Shown here piece after piece: positions 44,878-54,303 of a DNA stretch of 64,000 nucleotides. The notes beneath the pieces are model-generated. The model was not told the origin of the DNA. It saw nothing but the letters and a program-made list of their open reading frames with translations, and made no database searches. Position 1 is the first letter of the stretch, and each line of letters begins with the position of its first letter. Made by a program: the position numbers and the translations under genes. Source of the DNA: an uncultured Flavobacteriales bacterium (lineage in GTDB: Bacteria; Bacteroidota; Bacteroidia; Flavobacteriales_E; Vicingaceae); contig CAJQLW010000070.1 of the NCBI GenBank assembly GCA_905479325.1, positions 17,230-81,229 of the forward strand. Direction: 5' to 3'.

Positions 44878-46310
44878 CAGAATTGAATCCTTCAGAAGTC
44901 TATTTGATTAGAGTGTTTTCTCCGCAAGGAAACCCATTAAGAGGATATGATGTAGAAGTAGAAAATGATCAGGTGTTACCTTTTGAAGAGTTAGATGATA
45001 CAACCTACATTTTTATACCTTCTATTCAACCATATGAGTTTTATGGTATCGGAAGAGTACAATCATTGGCCGGAGAAGTGAAGAAAGAAGGAACACCAAT
45101 TCAAGGCTTAAAAGTTAGACTAGAGAACGATGAGCAAGCAGTTATTGACTCCAAAGAGACCGATCAGTATGGTCAGTTCAACTTTCAAAAGTTGAGTTTG
45201 GACGAACAGTATAAAATTGTTTTTGAAGGAGACTTCCCAGATGATCCAGATATTATTATTACAAATGATCTCGGTCAAAGAATGCGATTTATTAAAGAAA
45301 AGAAAGGTGTTTATAGATATGTTCCGAGCAATCAACCGCTACCAAAAGCGTTGCTAACGGATATTGGCGGAGCAGTAACAGCAAAAGGAATACCTGTACC
45401 TAACCTTCAGGTATTGTTGCTAAGAGCTGACCAAAGCTTGATCAACTCTGCGGCAACCGATAATGTAGGTAAGTTCAACTTTGAAAATTTAGATTTAACA
45501 AAGCGGTACTTTATTAAATTCGAGAGAGATTATCCACCCGACTTAAAACTAGTAGTTTCAAATGAGAATTTCGACTTGTTGTTATTCAGAAAAATACAAG
45601 AAGGATTATACCAGTATGATCCAATATTTGTAAGACTGGAAAATAGTAAAAGCGAAGTGTTAGGAAAAGAAGTTGTAGACAATGTTGGAGAACTTAATCA
45701 GAAGAAGTTAGCGCTTGATCAGTATTATCAAATTGTTTTTGAAGGCAACTTCCCTGATACCGATATCATAACATTAACGAATGATAAAGGAGAGGAGTTT
45801 GACTTTAAATATGTTCGCCCGGGGGTTTATGAATATGTTCCTAAAGGAGGTTTGGTGCTGAACTCATACACTATTGATGTACAAGATGAGTTGGATTATA
45901 AAGAAACATATCCTAGACCAGAAGAATTGAAAGATGTTGTTGCGTATTTTCAGAAGTATTTTACTTACAATATGAAAGACATTAGCGAAACAAATAAAGA
46001 ATTCGTTTCGTTTATTCAAGATATTGGAGAATTAGTAAAACTAAGAGGCGACGCGAAAATTATAATAACTTCAAGTGCATCTAAAGTTCCTACACGAACT
46101 TGGAAAACAAATTCTATTCTTACCAGAAAAAGGGCATATGATACGAAGGCGCTGCTAGAAAGTGTTTTTGCGAAGCAAGGAATTAAGCCGGAACAGTACA
46201 ATTTTGTTGATATAAACACCTTGATTACTGGACCAGAGTATAAAGGAGATTACTTAACCAGTAAGAGTACATACGAGAAGTATCAGTACGTAAGAATTTT
46301 CATAAAATAG
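44874..46310 (+). pseudogene. C-terminal fragment: carboxypeptidase-regulatory-like repeats and OmpA-like end
   Basis: This 478-residue frame lacks a signal peptide, although its content is extracytoplasmic. Two full and one partial CarboxypepD_reg-like repeats are visible (about 65-140, 160-230, 255-310; unit hallmark 'TDxxGxFNFxxLxLDxxYxIxFE'). The last ~130 residues look like a degenerate OmpA-type peptidoglycan-binding domain ('LTRKRAYDTKALLESVF'). Before the ATG the frame already reads family-like residues ('DNTGDFQ'), so 44874 is probably not the ancestral start. It joins the fragment before it as one broken gene; a real two-gene operon with ATGA coupling is a less likely alternative. 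Confidence 0.65.
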
Positions 46311-46311
46311 T

Positions 46312-47082
46312 ATGGGGTTAGCACTAAAGAAACCAATTGTATTTTTTGACTTAGAAACTACTGGTGTAGATGTAGCTAAGGATAGAATTGTTGAGATTTC
46401 AATTTTAAAACTACACCCTGACGGTAAAAAAGAGGTAAAAACGCGTCGAGTAAACCCTGAAATGCCAATTCCGATTGAATCTTCTGAGATTCATGGAATT
46501 TACGATAAGGATGTAGAGGATGAGCCAACCTTTAAATCTATGGCTAAAAGCTTGGCTGCTTTTATCGCTAACAGCGATTTGGCCGGCTTTAACTCTAATA
46601 AGTTTGATGTGCCATTATTGGTAGAGGAATTTCTTAGAGTAGGAGTTGATTTTGAAATAGATAACAGAAGCCTTGTAGATGTTCAGAATATATTCCATAA
46701 AATGGAGCAACGGACATTAGTTGCAGCATATAAGTTTTATTGTGGGAAGGACCTTACAAATGCTCATAGTGCGGAGGCTGATAATATAGCGACCTTTGAG
46801 GTGTTAGAAGCTCAAATAGAGCGATATGAAGAATTAGAAAACAATGTTAGCTTTTTATCAGATTTTTCTAAGAGAACAAACAATGTAGACTTAATGGGCA
46901 GAATAGTGTACAATGAAAGTAACGTAGAGGTATTTAATTTTGGTAAACACAAAGGCACGCCGGTAACTACTGTCTTAGAAAAAGATCCCTCATATTATAA
47001 GTGGATGATGAATGGAGATTTCCCACTGTATACCAAGAAAGTGCTAACCGCAATTAAATTAAGAGGATTTAATCAAAAATAG
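46312..47082 (+). CDS. DnaQ-like 3'-5' exonuclease with a C-terminal DUF3820-like domain
   Basis: This 256-residue protein has a DEDDh exonuclease domain (about 8-170): Asp13 and Glu15 in 'FFDLETTG', an Asp in 'GFNSNKFDVPLL' and the final pair in 'NAHSAEADNIAT'. Such domains trim DNA 3' ends in proofreading or repair. The last ~65 residues ('VFNFGKHKGTPVTTVL', 'YYKWMMNGDFP') form a DUF3820-type module. This fused form is not the polymerase III epsilon chain itself in layout. The FAH-family gene follows with no gap. Confidence 0.88.
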   Translation: MGLALKKPIVFFDLETTGVDVAKDRIVEISILKLHPDGKKEVKTRRVNPEMPIPIESSEIHGIYDKDVEDEPTFKSMAKSLAAFIANSDLAGFNSNKFDVPLLVEEFLRVGVDFEIDNRSLVDVQNIFHKMEQRTLVAAYKFYCGKDLTNAHSAEADNIATFEVLEAQIERYEELENNVSFLSDFSKRTNNVDLMGRIVYNESNVEVFNFGKHKGTPVTTVLEKDPSYYKWMMNGDFPLYTKKVLTAIKLRGFNQK

Positions 47083-47694
47083 ATGAAGATAATTTGTGTT
47101 GGCAGAAACTATGCAGCTCATGCAAAAGAGTTAAATAATCCGGTTCCAAAAGAGCCGGTTATTTTTTTAAAGCCCGATACAGCTTTGTTGCCAAAAAGTA
47201 TGCCTTTTTTTTATCCAAGCTTCTCAAAAGATATACATTATGAAGCCGAGTTGGTTGTAAAAATTGATAGAGTGGGTAAAAATATTAGCCAAAAATTTGC
47301 TAATAAATATTATTCTGAACTTACAGTTGGAATAGACTTCACGGCTCGAGATATACAGCAAGAATGCAAAGAAAAAGGCCTGCCTTGGGAAAGAGCCAAA
47401 GCCTTTGATGGGTCAGCACCATTGGGTAAATTTATTGCAAAAGAAAAGTTTCAAGAGCTAGAACAATTGAACTTTTCACTTAAAATAAACGGAGAAAATA
47501 GACAACAAGGGAACACTGCCAACATGTTGTTTTCTATTGATGCCATTATTGAATACATTTCTCAGTTTTTTACACTAAAAATTGGCGATCTAATTTTTAC
47601 GGGTACACCCGAGGGAGTGGGTCCAATTGTGATAAACGATCACTTTGAAGCGTATTTGGAAGAAGAAAAGGTATTAGACCTTAGAATTAAGTAA
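47083..47694 (+). CDS. Fumarylacetoacetate hydrolase (FAH)-family protein
   Basis: This 203-residue protein has the short form of the FAH fold, with metal and active-site motifs 'GRNYAAHAKEL', 'FLKPDTALL', 'HYEAELVVKI', 'GIDFTARDIQQ', 'WERAKAFDGSAP' and 'TGTPEGVGPI'. Short members often act as acylpyruvate hydrolases or oxaloacetate decarboxylases, so a role in tyrosine breakdown with HppD is not implied. It begins one base after the exonuclease stop and overlaps the end of the convergent saccharopine dehydrogenase gene by 8 bp. Confidence 0.85.
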   Translation: MKIICVGRNYAAHAKELNNPVPKEPVIFLKPDTALLPKSMPFFYPSFSKDIHYEAELVVKIDRVGKNISQKFANKYYSELTVGIDFTARDIQQECKEKGLPWERAKAFDGSAPLGKFIAKEKFQELEQLNFSLKINGENRQQGNTANMLFSIDAIIEYISQFFTLKIGDLIFTGTPEGVGPIVINDHFEAYLEEEKVLDLRIK

Positions 47695-49024
47695 TATCTA
47701 TTTCAGTAAACTCAATACCGTAGCTTTCTAGTTCTTTAAGAATTGGTTCATAAATTACTTTTTTTATTGGTATGTGAACTCCTGTTTCATTTATTGTGCC
47801 GTTTAAAATCATTTTAGCCGTAATCCCTACAGGGAAGCCAACAGTTTTAGCCATTGCTGTGTGAATTTGATTATCACCCTTAACAACCATTGAAGAGTGT
47901 TTTTCATATTCTTTACCATCTTTAGTGTAAATGAATTTGTGCCACATCACAATCATGTCCTTATCATTGTCACTTAAGTTCCACTTGCGCATCAATATTT
48001 TCTGCAAAATCTCAGCAGGAGAAGCATTGTCAAGTTCTACAGGAATATCTTCGAAAATATCTAGCCATTTATATTTTTCAAAAAGTTCAATGTCATCGTG
48101 TGCTATGCTTAAGTAATGTCGAAACTTTAGCTCAACAGAGTCATGAGGATTATAAGGGAGGAAGAGGTTGATAAAAGATCTAAATGTTAACTCTTTTGAA
48201 TTAGGTATGGTGTAAGAATCATCAGTTGCTCCTAGTTGAACGAATCCATCCCACGCTCTGCAATAGCCAGGCTTTCTCAGAGTTCCTCTAAACATGGTTT
48301 TAATATCTTCTAAACCATATACTTTTCTGTATTTCAGCGAATCTCTATTGGCGTAACCTTCAAACTTGCCGTAGCCTTTAATTTCTATGATTTCTGTTCT
48401 TCTAAATAACTTGTTGTAGGGAATGTATTTGTAAGTGCCCTCTTGTATAAACTTTACGGCACCACCTTGACCGGCAAGTACTACATTTCTCGGGTTCCAA
48501 GTAAATTTATAATTCCAAGGGTTATTATCGCTCTCTGGCGCTACTAAACCTCCGGTAAAGGTTTCAAAATCTTTTAACTCGCCTCCGTCTGCAATAATTT
48601 CATCGATTACCTTTTTGGCAGAAAGGTGGTCAATGCCTGGATCAACTCCGATTTCGTTTATTATTATAACTCCACTTTCTTTAGCAGCTTGATGCAAGTT
48701 TTCCATTTCTTTAGAAATGTATGATGCAGTAACCATGTTTTTCTTAAACTCTACACAATCGTTAGCAACACTCATGTGCATGTGTGCTGGTAGCATAGAA
48801 ATCACGATTGAAGAATTCTTAATGAGCTCTTCCCTTTGATCTTGATTGGTAACATCAAAATTCACGGTTGTTACAAATGGCAACTCTGTTATGTGCCGAT
48901 CGAGAAACTCAAAGCTTCTGTCTGCAATTGTGAGTTGCCAGTTGTTTTCTTCTGCATTGTCTGTTAGGTACTTAATCAAACTCCCAGTTGATCTTCCCGC
49001 TCCTATTAAAAGTATCTTTTTCAT
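47687..49024 (-). CDS. Saccharopine dehydrogenase-like (LYS9-type) reductase
   Basis: From the start at 49024 the protein has 445 residues and begins at once with the NAD(P)-binding 'ILLIGAGRSTGSLIKYL'. The longer frame to 49066 adds 14 residues before that glycine loop and is less likely. The catalytic/dimer domain shows 'EIGVDPGIDHLSAK' and 'FTGGLVAP', with a C-terminal 'VGFPVGITAKMIL'. It may act in lysine metabolism or a related reductive step. Its tail overlaps the FAH-family gene by 8 bp, and the DUF423 gene is divergent. Confidence 0.88.
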   Translation of the reverse strand: MKKILLIGAGRSTGSLIKYLTDNAEENNWQLTIADRSFEFLDRHITELPFVTTVNFDVTNQDQREELIKNSSIVISMLPAHMHMSVANDCVEFKKNMVTASYISKEMENLHQAAKESGVIIINEIGVDPGIDHLSAKKVIDEIIADGGELKDFETFTGGLVAPESDNNPWNYKFTWNPRNVVLAGQGGAVKFIQEGTYKYIPYNKLFRRTEIIEIKGYGKFEGYANRDSLKYRKVYGLEDIKTMFRGTLRKPGYCRAWDGFVQLGATDDSYTIPNSKELTFRSFINLFLPYNPHDSVELKFRHYLSIAHDDIELFEKYKWLDIFEDIPVELDNASPAEILQKILMRKWNLSDNDKDMIVMWHKFIYTKDGKEYEKHSSMVVKGDNQIHTAMAKTVGFPVGITAKMILNGTINETGVHIPIKKVIYEPILKELESYGIEFTEIDIT

Positions 49025-49098
49025 ATCGTCTAAGTGAACCTCGAAATTAATTGAATTTAAATGCATAGACTATTGAATACAGTATTAATTGCTATGTT

Positions 49099-49106
49099 TA
49101 TTTTTG
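49099..49106 (+). promoter_or_regulatory. -7 promoter box of the DUF423-asnB unit
   Basis: TATTTTTG matches TAnnTTTG exactly and ends only 4 bp before the ATG at 49111. Transcription should start at or next to the start codon, so the mRNA would be leaderless. Confidence 0.5.
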
Positions 49107-49110
49107 AGCT

Positions 49111-49494
49111 ATGGAAAGAAAGTTTCTTTTGTGGGGTTTGGTTTTTGGGGGCACGGCAGTGGTACTTGGAGCTTTCGGTGCACATGCACTAAAAGAGGTG
49201 CTAACTGAATCTCAACAATCAAGTTTTGAGACAGGGGTGCGCTATCAAATGTTTCATGCATTGTTATTGCTCATTCTTTCAATGCAAGCCAAATTAAGGA
49301 CTAGACTCCTTTTGAATTTAATTGTTGTAGGAGTTTTACTTTTTAGCGCATCAATTTACCTATTGAACTTAAAGGACTATTTCAATGCAGAGTGGTTGAG
49401 ATTTTTAGGTCCGGTAACCCCAATTGGCGGTTTGCTACTTATTTCAGCTTGGTTGTTAGCAGCTGTTAAAACAGTTCAAAGTAAAACGACCTAA
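49111..49494 (+). CDS. DUF423 membrane protein
   Basis: This 127-residue inner-membrane protein has four hydrophobic helices. The family signature 'LGAFGAHALKEVL' is near residue 20, and 'GVRYQMFHALLLLIL' follows. The function of DUF423 proteins is not established. asnB follows 2 bp after the stop, so the two are cotranscribed. Confidence 0.9.
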   Translation: MERKFLLWGLVFGGTAVVLGAFGAHALKEVLTESQQSSFETGVRYQMFHALLLLILSMQAKLRTRLLLNLIVVGVLLFSASIYLLNLKDYFNAEWLRFLGPVTPIGGLLLISAWLLAAVKTVQSKTT

Positions 49495-49496
49495 TC

Positions 49497-51392
49497 ATGT
49501 GTGGAATTGCGGGTATAATCGCCAATCATTCGCTGTCAAAAGAGGATTTTATTCGTTGCCAAAATGCATCAAATCAGTTGGCAAAAAGAGGGGCTGATGC
49601 CGAAGGTATTGCCAACTACGATTGGGCAATTTTAGCGCATAGAAGGCTTTCGATTATTGATACTAACGCTGCTTCTAATCAACCAATGGAAGATAGTAGT
49701 GCACGCTACTCTATCGTGTTCAATGGAGAAATATATAACTATAAAATATTAAAGAAGGATCTTCTTGAAAAGGGTTACTCTTTTAAAAATGAGAGTGACA
49801 CAGAGGTTCTTTTAAACGGATATGATTGCTACGGCACGGCTTTCTTAAATAAATTAAATGGTTTTTTCGCATTTGTAATTTACGATAAACAGGAGAAAAC
49901 CACGTTAGTGGCGCGAGACCGTTTTGGAATAAAACCGTTATTGTTTTATAAAAAAGAAGAAGCATTTTATTTTGCGTCGGAGATGAAAGCGCTTTTGGAG
50001 TTTGACATTCCTCGCGAAATAGACCATACTTCGCTTTACACCTACTTGCAACTGAATTACGTACCTGAGCCACATTCTATGATTAAGGATGTTAAAAAGC
50101 TTTTGCCAGGACATTATTTAAAAATTGACGCTCAGAACAGGGTTCAAAAAATTCCGTTTTACCAAATCAACTATCCGAAAATAGATGAGCAGTACCTCAG
50201 TATTAGCTACGAGTCGGCTCAAAAAGAATTTCTCGAAATACTAGATCGATCAATAGAACGGCGGATGGTGGCAGACGTTCCTTTGGGTACATTTCTAAGT
50301 GGGGGTATTGACTCCTCACTGGTTACTGCCTTGGCCTCTAGAAAAGTAAAAAATCTTTCAACATTTTCAATTGGTTTTAAGGATGATGCTCATTTTGATG
50401 AGACAGAATTCGCGTTAGAAGTGGCTAAAAAATTTAACACCAATCATCATGTTTTTTCTCTTTCGCGGAATGATTTACTGGAAAGTTTATTTGAGACGTT
50501 GGATTATATAGATGAGCCTTTTGCAGACTCATCTGCATTAGCGGTAAATGCGCTAAGTAGAGAGACAAAAAAGTATGTTACGGTAGCGCTTTCAGGTGAT
50601 GGAGCCGATGAAATGTTCTCTGGTTATCATAAGCATATGGGAGAGTACTTAATGCGTCAAAATGGCTTAAAGCAGAAAGCTGTTAAAAAACTGTCTCCAC
50701 TTTGGTCAGCACTACCAAAGTCTAGAAACTCCACCTTAGGTAACGTATTTCGAAAGCTCGATAAATTTGCAACAGGTTCTTCTTTAAATAAAGAAGAGCG
50801 ATACTGGCTATGGGCTAGTTTACTGAATGAGGCAGATGCTGCCAACTTAATGTTAAAGACGCCACAGAAGCAAAGCTATTTGAAACGAAAAGAGGAAATT
50901 CTTGCAACAATTACAAAAGGTACTGATTTTAACGATGTACTTTTTACGGATGTAAATTTAGTGCTTCAAAGTGATATGCTTAGAAAGGTGGACCTAATGT
51001 CAATGGCGAACGGATTGGAAGTAAGAACTCCATTTTTAGATCATGAATTGATGAATTTTGCGTTTTCAATTCATTCAAACTATAAGATTGATGGTCAAAT
51101 GAAGAAAAAATTGGTTCAAGATGCTGCCAGAGATATTTTACCTGAAATGTTATATAATAGGCCTAAAAAAGGATTCGAAGTGCCTTTGGGTGGGTGGATG
51201 AGAAACGAGTTGTGGAGCTTGATAGACAATGACTTGCTTTCATATCAATTCATTAAGAGCCAAAACCTTTTCAACTTATCTTACGTAAATCAACTAAAAT
51301 CAAAATTAAACTCCGCAGATCCAAAAGATTCTCAAGCAAATATTTGGGCTATATTGGTTTTTAATAATTGGTGGGAAAAGTACATTGCCTAA
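49497..51392 (+). CDS. asnB: Asparagine synthase (glutamine-hydrolysing)
   Basis: This 631-residue enzyme makes asparagine from aspartate, ATP and glutamine, or acts as an amidotransferase in glycan clusters. Cys2 at the mature N-terminus ('MCGIAGII') is the glutaminase nucleophile. The synthetase domain has the P-loop 'LSGGIDSS' and 'SGDGADEMFSGYHKH'. It is about 80 residues longer than E. coli AsnB. Its place directly before a polysaccharide locus suggests it could amidate a sugar acid there, but a general role is equally possible. Confidence 0.92.
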   Translation: MCGIAGIIANHSLSKEDFIRCQNASNQLAKRGADAEGIANYDWAILAHRRLSIIDTNAASNQPMEDSSARYSIVFNGEIYNYKILKKDLLEKGYSFKNESDTEVLLNGYDCYGTAFLNKLNGFFAFVIYDKQEKTTLVARDRFGIKPLLFYKKEEAFYFASEMKALLEFDIPREIDHTSLYTYLQLNYVPEPHSMIKDVKKLLPGHYLKIDAQNRVQKIPFYQINYPKIDEQYLSISYESAQKEFLEILDRSIERRMVADVPLGTFLSGGIDSSLVTALASRKVKNLSTFSIGFKDDAHFDETEFALEVAKKFNTNHHVFSLSRNDLLESLFETLDYIDEPFADSSALAVNALSRETKKYVTVALSGDGADEMFSGYHKHMGEYLMRQNGLKQKAVKKLSPLWSALPKSRNSTLGNVFRKLDKFATGSSLNKEERYWLWASLLNEADAANLMLKTPQKQSYLKRKEEILATITKGTDFNDVLFTDVNLVLQSDMLRKVDLMSMANGLEVRTPFLDHELMNFAFSIHSNYKIDGQMKKKLVQDAARDILPEMLYNRPKKGFEVPLGGWMRNELWSLIDNDLLSYQFIKSQNLFNLSYVNQLKSKLNSADPKDSQANIWAILVFNNWWEKYIA

Positions 51393-51409
51393 AACAGGAA
51401 TTAAAGCAA

Positions 51410-52597
51410 ATGCCCAAAGTTTTAAGAATAATAAATAGATTTAATTTAGGAGGACCAACTTTTAATGCTGCCCTATTAACCAAACACATGGCACCTGAAT
51501 TTGAAACGATGCTTATTGGCGGAAGAGAAGAAAGTTCAGAAGTGAGTTCTCAACATATTTTAACAGACCTGGGCGTATAGGCTCATTTTATTGATGAAAT
51601 GCAGCGAGATATAGGATTGTCGAATGACCGACAAGCTTATAAAGCCATCAAAAAAATAATTAAAGAGTTTCAGCCGGACATTATTCATACACATGCATCG
51701 AAAGCGGGAGCCATTGGTCGCAGCGCAGGTATAGCATACGGAAAAGCTAAAATGGTACATACGTTTCATGGCCATGTTTTTCACTCATATTTCGGTAAAG
51801 TAAAAACGTCCATTTATCAAAACATAGAGCGAGCTTTAGCAGTTAAAACAGATAAAATAATAGCTATTAGCCAGCGTCAGAAGTTAGAACTAACTAAAAG
51901 ATATAGAATTTGCTCGGCCAGTAAAGTTGAGGTAATCCCTTTGGGCATCGATCTTAATCGCTTTCAAGAAGATAAAGAAGCAAAACGAAAGTCGTTTAGG
52001 GAGCATTATAATATAGATGAAGATGAAATTGCAATAGGAATTGTGGGCAGACTTGTTCCGATTAAAAATCATAAACTATTTTTAAGTGCAATAAAACTTG
52101 CTCTGAATGAAACAAATAAAAAGGTTAGAGCCTTTATTATTGGAGATGGAGAGGAACGAGATGAACTTATGGCATATGCTAGTGATCTTGGGTTAAAGTT
52201 TTTAGATGCTAACTTTAAGAAAGGCGAAAAATCAGAACTACACTTCACCTCTTGGATTACAAATGTAGATTGGGCAAATGCAGGGTTAGACATTATTGCA
52301 CTGAGTTCATTAAATGAGGGGACTCCAGTTAGCTTAATTGAAGCCCAAGCCTCAGGAAAGCCGATTGTTTCTACAAAAGTAGGTGGTGTAAGCAACATTG
52401 TTATACCAAACGAAACAGCATTACTATCGCCATCAAATGAGCCAGAATTGTTTGCAAAAAATATTATTCAGTTGATTGAAAATGATGAGCTAAGGATAAG
52501 TATGGGTAAAAAGGGATGGGAGTTGGTTCATGAAAAATATCACTATAATCGCTTGATAGCCGATATGAAAAACTTGTATGACTCATTACTTCAATAA
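51410..52597 (+). pseudogene. GT4 family glycosyltransferase interrupted by TAG
   Basis: From ATG at 51410 the frame has 395 codons and matches a GT4 enzyme throughout: 'RIINRFNLGGPTFNAALL' at the start, 'THASKAGAIGRSAGIAYGK', 'IGIVGRLVPIKNHKLFL', and the donor site 'SSLNEGTPVSLIEAQASG'. Codon 57 is TAG (51578-51580), between 'LGV' and 'AHFIDEMQRD', and both sides are in one frame. The downstream piece could restart at Met 51599, but it would lack the first acceptor-domain strands. It follows asnB by 17 bp and opens the second polysaccharide locus. Confidence 0.82.
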
Positions 52598-52627
52598 CAT
52601 TTTTATAAGAAAGTACCATTAATTGAA

Positions 52628-52635
52628 TAGCTTTG
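52628..52635 (+). promoter_or_regulatory. -7 promoter box of the wza-wzc unit
   Basis: TAGCTTTG matches TAnnTTTG exactly, 23 bp before the ATG at 52659. It starts the Wza-like, Wzc and RfbC run. Confidence 0.6.
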
Positions 52636-52658
52636 TAGGTTAATATACACTCCCGAAA

Positions 52659-53420
52659 ATGATTAAAAAAATTTTAGGAATCATAGTCGCTTGTTATTTT
52701 TTAGCTTCTTGTAAGCCATTAAATCCGAGTATTATGTTTAGAACTCCAAAGGACTACAAATATGACACTCAGATTAAGGACACGACTCTAGAATATAGAA
52801 TTGCGGCAAATGACGAAATTAGCTTTCGACTTTTTACGAATAATGGACTAAAGCTTGTTGATGTAACAGAAAATAATCCTCAGATGTTTCAGCAACTAAA
52901 TCAAGGTATTACTTATATAGTTGAGTTTGATGGACAGGTAAATCTGCCAATTATAGGTAGGGTAAATGTTGGCGGAATGACCATTAGAGAAGCAGAGTTT
53001 TTTCTGGAGGAGAAATATGACGAAGTTTTTATAGACCCATTTTTATTGTTGAACGTAACCAACAGGAGGATCACAATTTTCCCAGGAAGTGGTGGAGATG
53101 GGATAGTTATTACGCTTCAAAATAACAATATTAAATTGTTAGAAGCATTAGCGTTGGCAGGTGGATTAGCCGATGAAGGTAGAGCTGCCAGAATCAAATT
53201 GATTCGCGGAGATTTGTCAGATCCTGAAGTTTATTTAATTGACTTGTCCACGATAGAAGGCATTAGCCAATCAGATATCATTCTTCAGGCAAACGATATC
53301 ATTTATGTAGAGCCAATTGGTATTACAACAAGACAATTATTAGGTGAGGTTACGCCTGTTTTAACCCTCTTGACAGGATTGTTGACTCTTTACTTTGTTA
53401 TTGATAGGGTTCAAAATTAG
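52659..53420 (+). CDS. Polysaccharide export lipoprotein (Wza-like)
   Basis: This 253-residue outer-membrane lipoprotein has a lipobox ending 'LASC' at about residue 18. A Poly_export domain follows ('YRIAANDEISFRLFTNNG', 'FDGQVNLPIIGRVNVGGMT'), then a SLBB-type domain ('LLEALALAGGLADEGRA') and a C-terminal hydrophobic helix (about 225-245). Such proteins form the outer-membrane channel for capsule or exopolysaccharide. It is intact although its partner Wzc gene, 2 bp downstream, is broken. Confidence 0.9.
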   Translation: MIKKILGIIVACYFLASCKPLNPSIMFRTPKDYKYDTQIKDTTLEYRIAANDEISFRLFTNNGLKLVDVTENNPQMFQQLNQGITYIVEFDGQVNLPIIGRVNVGGMTIREAEFFLEEKYDEVFIDPFLLLNVTNRRITIFPGSGGDGIVITLQNNNIKLLEALALAGGLADEGRAARIKLIRGDLSDPEVYLIDLSTIEGISQSDIILQANDIIYVEPIGITTRQLLGEVTPVLTLLTGLLTLYFVIDRVQN

Positions 53421-53422
53421 CA

Positions 53423-53797
53423 GTGCAACAGTCTCAAAATACATATCCTAATTCTGCTCAGAAATCTAATGGGGTTTCTGAGCAATTCAGCAATTTTAAT
53501 ACAGATTTTGATCTTGGACTGTTTCTTTATGTTTTAAAAAAGAACATATTATGGGTTATTCTTGTAGTGGGAATTTCTCTATTAGGTAGCTTTCTTTATC
53601 TCAGATATACCTCACCAATTTATCAGTCTGATGCAATTATTCAAATAGAAAAATCGAATAAAGCAAATCAGCTGTTAAATGTGGATGATTACTACGAAAC
53701 GGGTGATATTTCAGCTGAAATTGAGCTATTAAAGTCAAATTTAATAGCAAAAAATGCAATTAAAAGATTACCACTAGAGGTTAGTTATTATTCTTGA
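53423..53797 (+). pseudogene. Wzc tyrosine kinase, N-terminal (Wzz) fragment
   Basis: This 124-residue frame (start GTG) has the first membrane helix ('ILWVILVVGISLLGSFLYL', about 40-58) and the start of the Wzz/chain-length domain ('YQSDAIIQIEKSNKANQLL'). It stops at TGA (53795-53797) right where a kinase-domain fragment begins in another frame. Full Wzc proteins have roughly 700-800 residues, so about 500 residues, including the second membrane helix and Walker A, are missing. I read this as an internal deletion with a frameshift. Confidence 0.85.
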
Positions 53798-53804
53798 TTT
53801 AGAT

Positions 53805-54302
53805 ATGCGAAAGCCGAAAATTCATAAAGGATTTGATGTTGAGAATGTTAAAGGAATGAGCACAATCTTAATTGGAAAAGATGACTTAACTAGTTGTATT
53901 TATAAGAGTGACCAAGAAGGACTTGAGTTTATTACAGCAGGGCCTGTTCCTCCAAATCCATCAGAATTGATTCTAAAGTCAAAATTAAAAGAGGTTTTGG
54001 AAGAGCTAAAGACTAAATACGATTTGATTATAGTCGATAATCCGCCTGTAGGGTTGGTTACTGATGGTATAGAAGTTATAAAAAATGCCGACTATCCGTT
54101 GTATATTTTTAGATCTGAGTATTCTAGAAAAAACTTTGTACACAATGTAGATCGCCTAGTAAATGAGAACGGAATTACCAAGCTCTCTATCATTTTGAAT
54201 GGAGTTGACTCTAAAAAAAGAAGTTATGGTTATGGCTACGGGTATTATGACGAAGAGTTAAAAGAGCCGAAAGGCCTGAAAAATATTTTTAAGAAAAAGT
54301 GA
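53805..54302 (+). pseudogene. Wzc tyrosine kinase, C-terminal kinase fragment
   Basis: This 165-residue frame starts inside the BY-kinase domain. Before the ATG the frame is open back to about 53778 and reads 'LVIILDLDMRKPK', the Walker A' motif. Walker B follows as 'YDLIIVDNPPVG'. The tail has the Tyr-rich cluster 'RSYGYGYGYYDEE', normally the autophosphorylated part. Walker A itself is absent, so it cannot work as a kinase. It is followed by rfbC with a 1-bp gap. Confidence 0.85.
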
Positions 54303-54303
54303 A

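Noticed and set aside
44870..44880. Programmed ribosomal frameshift joining the two frames of the TPR/OmpA-type gene
   Set aside because: No slippery heptamer or downstream structure is evident, and the first frame loses family likeness well before the overlap. An internal deletion is simpler.
1546..47694. Tyrosine degradation unit made of hppD and the FAH-family gene
   Set aside because: The genes are 44 kb apart, and the FAH-family protein is the short type that often has other substrates. No homogentisate dioxygenase is seen.
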